From contig NZ_QOCL01000002.1 of assembly GCF_004006665.1 (NCBI RefSeq), positions 248,001-312,000 of the forward strand: a DNA stretch of 64,000 nt, written 5' to 3'. The notes under the pieces were generated by a model. That model was given only the letters and a program-made list of their open reading frames with translations, ran no database searches and was not told the DNA's origin. Position numbers and translations under genes: made by a program. Shown here piece by piece: positions 61,973-64,000 of this stretch (positions are counted from its first letter, which is position 1; every line of letters begins with the position of its first letter). The DNA is from Halobacteriovorax sp. HLS. GTDB taxonomy: Bacteria > Bdellovibrionota > Bacteriovoracia > Bacteriovoracales > Bacteriovoracaceae.

Positions 61973-63489
61973 GAACTCAATCCTACAATTGAATTAAGAT
62001 CAACTTTTTCTTCTTTTAAAATTTCTAAGCTTGCTTGCTGATAAACACATGCATCTATCGTAGTTACTGCCGCAGGGTGGTAGTTTCCAGAATTTTTAAC
62101 ACCACCAAACGGTAGTCTTGAGCTAGCACCAACTGTAGATCTATTAAGGTTTACATAACCATGGTCTAGGTCTCTTAAGCATTGTTCATAAATTGAATGA
62201 GTGTTTGTAAATACAGATGCAGCAAGACCATACTCAGTGCTGTTGGCTATTTCAATTGCTTCATCAATTTCATCATAAGGAATAAATGTACAATTTGGTC
62301 CGAAGATTTCGCTAGTTAAAAAGTGACTATTAGGATCCCATTTTTGTGCGATATGAATCGAAGGGCTCACGTAGTAGCCTTTATATTTCTTTTCAAGTTG
62401 CTTTCCACGCATTACTTCTGTTAATCCCTCACGTTTGGCCATACCTACAAATAGAATATAGGAGTCGAGTGCTTTTTGATCAATTAGAGGGCCCATGAAA
62501 GGAGTTTCTTCATGCTCAATTGGATGGTCGACAATAATCTTCTTTGCTAGAGCATGAAATTTGGAAACAAATTCATCCATTATACTTCTGTGAATTGGAA
62601 CGATTGCGGTACTGGTGCATCTTTGACCAGTAGTTAAAAAAGAACCTTTGATAAGTTCAGCTAGGACATAGTCCATATCAATATCATGATGAACAATTGC
62701 AGGATTTTTACCTCCTAGCTCAAGGGAAACTAGTTTCCCTAAGTCTTCATGAGTTTGTTTTAATATATTTTTACCTATGTCTTTTGAACCAGTGAAGAAG
62801 ACACCCTTAATACTTTTACTCTTGAGTAGCCTTCTTGCAATTTCTCCATCGCCTTGTACCAAGTTAATTACACCACTTGGGAAACCTGAAGAGGCAAGGC
62901 ATTCGAACATGAGTTGAGCAGAGTAGCACGTTTTTTCAGAAGGTTTGAAAATGACTGAGTTCCCTGCAATTAAAGCACTTGTTATTTGTCCATTGGCTAA
63001 GTGGCATGGGAAATTGAAAGGACCTATTATAAAGCATGGCCCAATTGGTTTATAGTGAATATACCCATTTGTTGCGGGCATGATTTCTTCATAGATTTTT
63101 GATTTCACTCTAGGTAGAGAATCACTAATAGTTACATCAATCTTTGCAATTAAAGCACCAGCTTCTGTTAAAGCTTCCCAGTAAGGTTTTCCCATTTCGA
63201 GAGAGATGGCCTTAGCGATTTCTTCTTTCTTGTTCTTTAATTCTTCTTGGTATCTTTTTAAGCATTCTATCCTTTCTTCGATACTTGTTTTTTTCCAAGT
63301 ATCAAATCCCTTTACGGCCGATTCAAGAATTGAGTCCACATGGCCATAGTGTAGTGGGCATTTCCATAGAATTTGATCTGTGTTTGCAGGAGAAGTTCTA
63401 GTTATCCACTTTTCAACTGAGTCGGCACCAGTTGTTGGAGGTTGAATAAATTCATTATTAAAAAAATTACCTTTCAATTCATAAGTCAT
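61969..63489 (-). CDS. astD: N-succinylglutamate 5-semialdehyde dehydrogenase
   Basis: NAD-dependent fourth step of the arginine succinyltransferase pathway. Start set at ATG 63489 with AGGAG upstream, giving 506 residues; a frame to 63525 has no ribosome site and overlaps astA. Shows HYKPIGPCFIIGPFNFPCHLANGQI, LELGGKNP and the catalytic cysteine in TTGQRCTST. Similarity to general aldehyde dehydrogenases means specificity rests on the astA neighbour. Confidence 0.9.
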   Translation of the reverse strand: MTYELKGNFFNNEFIQPPTTGADSVEKWITRTSPANTDQILWKCPLHYGHVDSILESAVKGFDTWKKTSIEERIECLKRYQEELKNKKEEIAKAISLEMGKPYWEALTEAGALIAKIDVTISDSLPRVKSKIYEEIMPATNGYIHYKPIGPCFIIGPFNFPCHLANGQITSALIAGNSVIFKPSEKTCYSAQLMFECLASSGFPSGVINLVQGDGEIARRLLKSKSIKGVFFTGSKDIGKNILKQTHEDLGKLVSLELGGKNPAIVHHDIDMDYVLAELIKGSFLTTGQRCTSTAIVPIHRSIMDEFVSKFHALAKKIIVDHPIEHEETPFMGPLIDQKALDSYILFVGMAKREGLTEVMRGKQLEKKYKGYYVSPSIHIAQKWDPNSHFLTSEIFGPNCTFIPYDEIDEAIEIANSTEYGLAASVFTNTHSIYEQCLRDLDHGYVNLNRSTVGASSRLPFGGVKNSGNYHPAAVTTIDACVYQQASLEILKEEKVDLNSIVGLSS

Positions 63490-63497
63490 ATTTTCTC

Positions 63498-64000
63498 CTA
63501 AAGTGGAATTGCATTGATAATGCATTTTTCTGTTAAGTTATAGTCTTGCAATTCTTCCTGTGATGTTAGAAATTTTCCTTTTTCTATTTTTCCAACAACT
63601 CTAATTGCACAAAATTCTTTTTGCTCATCTGCACTAACGAGAAAGTTTGAACAGTCTTTCTTGTCTAGTTCTTTGTTAAAATGAATTGGGCCAGAGAACA
63701 GATTTTTTACAGGTTCAATTTCTGTTAGCTTCGCTCTATAGTGAGGGCCACCATCGAAAGGATCAACCTCTTTAGTGTACTTAAATCCGATAGACTCAAG
63801 CATTCTTTTAACCGGAAGGGTATCTTTTCCAACTTTTCCAATAGCATTTCTAGCTTCAAGTGGAAGTAGTGTTTCATAAATAGTATCAGAAGGGTAAAGG
63901 CTTAGAATAAACTCTTTGTTGCTGCGACTTAGAAGGTCGGCATCTTGGTAGTCCATGTTAAGAAAGCGTCGACCAATAGCTTCCCAAAGAGGGGAGTGCC
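63498..64000 (-). CDS. astA: Arginine N-succinyltransferase, C-terminal part (cut by window end)
   Basis: The frame is open to the last base, so the start lies beyond the window. The visible 167 residues read SPLWEAIGRRFLNMDYQDADLLSRSNKEFI at the start (key residues W-E-A, G-R, N-K-E-F-I). They go on to YPSDTIYETLLPLEARNAIGKVG and FDGGPHYRAKLTEI, which match AstA. It catalyses succinyl transfer to arginine, the first AST step, and precedes astD by about 8 bp, forming an operon. The methionine at 63956 is internal. Confidence 0.88.
   Translation of the reverse strand, partial: HSPLWEAIGRRFLNMDYQDADLLSRSNKEFILSLYPSDTIYETLLPLEARNAIGKVGKDTLPVKRMLESIGFKYTKEVDPFDGGPHYRAKLTEIEPVKNLFSGPIHFNKELDKKDCSNFLVSADEQKEFCAIRVVGKIEKGKFLTSQEELQDYNLTEKCIINAIPL

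Noticed and set aside
1-64000. CRISPR arrays, prophage, insertion sequences, toxin-antitoxin pairs
   Set aside because: I saw no regularly spaced repeats, transposase, integrase, phage structural genes or paired toxin; the RHH-like gene at 33460 has no partner.

Overview
The window reads as a stretch of chromosome from an AT-rich Gram-negative bacterium. It has Lpt-type LPS export, outer-membrane barrels ending in aromatic residues, lipoboxes and signal peptidase II. The mix of housekeeping genes, HUT and AST amino-acid catabolism, a fused isobutyryl-CoA mutase, class A PBP, lytic transglycosylase, peptidoglycan recycling and many lineage-specific secreted proteins best fits Bdellovibrionota, most likely a Bacteriovorax/Halobacteriovorax-type predator. 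That placement is inference from gene content and composition; no rRNA is present. There is no prophage, insertion sequence or CRISPR array, and the coding density is very high.

Layout. 1-5036: the end of an outer-membrane barrel gene, a rather divergent NAD-dependent DNA ligase, two overlapping globin genes and a secreted phospholipase-D-like protein. 5153-8909: radA, glpK, a TadE-like pilin-type protein and a TlpA-type thioredoxin. 8906-18611 is one long, tightly packed minus-strand block: barrel protein, CFI-box protein, LptG-like permease, ArnT-like glycosyltransferase, def, fmt, rpe, hutH, hutI and a Kazal-domain lipoprotein. 18649-28907: galU, two large secreted proteins of unknown role, a porin-like barrel, a class A PBP, tRNA-Gln, prs, pth and ychF. 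28897-36379: lytic transglycosylase, HAMP-like membrane protein, an Mrp ATPase lacking the usual CxxC, a DUF4388/PATAN protein, a small RHH-like protein, a secreted protein behind a consensus sigma-54 promoter, and a twitch-type radical SAM enzyme. 36444-41076: acd-etfB-etfA, folK, an LptM-like lipoprotein and another barrel.

41330-46809: LysM lipoprotein, an M48-like lipoprotein without a zinc site, amgK-murU-like sugar recycling genes, a ferredoxin and small envelope proteins. 46816-52588: a TIM-barrel protein, then an operon of a second zinc-site-less M48-like membrane protein, a CHASE2 histidine kinase, a sigma-54 activator and lspA. 52610-59618: a 2x[4Fe-4S] protein, icmF with its cobalamin adenosyltransferase, an FHA protein, an IscA-type protein and a YgfZ-TPR fusion. 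59623-64000: a HExxH-type putative peptide hydroxylase, tRNA-Asn, an unknown protein, and astD-astA (astA cut by the window end).

How they work together. HUT and AST degrade histidine and arginine. Acd/ETF and IcmF/adenosyltransferase process short and branched acyl-CoAs. This fits growth on amino acids and lipids. A second theme is envelope work: LptG, glycosyltransferase, PBP, Slt, LysM, AmgK/MurU, LspA and many lipoproteins. The third is sigma-54 control: both an activator and a textbook sigma-54 promoter are present. The most notable observations are the hairpin abutting the globin start codon, the two M48 pseudoproteases, the HExxH enzyme without an obvious RiPP partner, the Mrp protein lacking CxxC, and the sigma-54 promoter that corrects a start codon.
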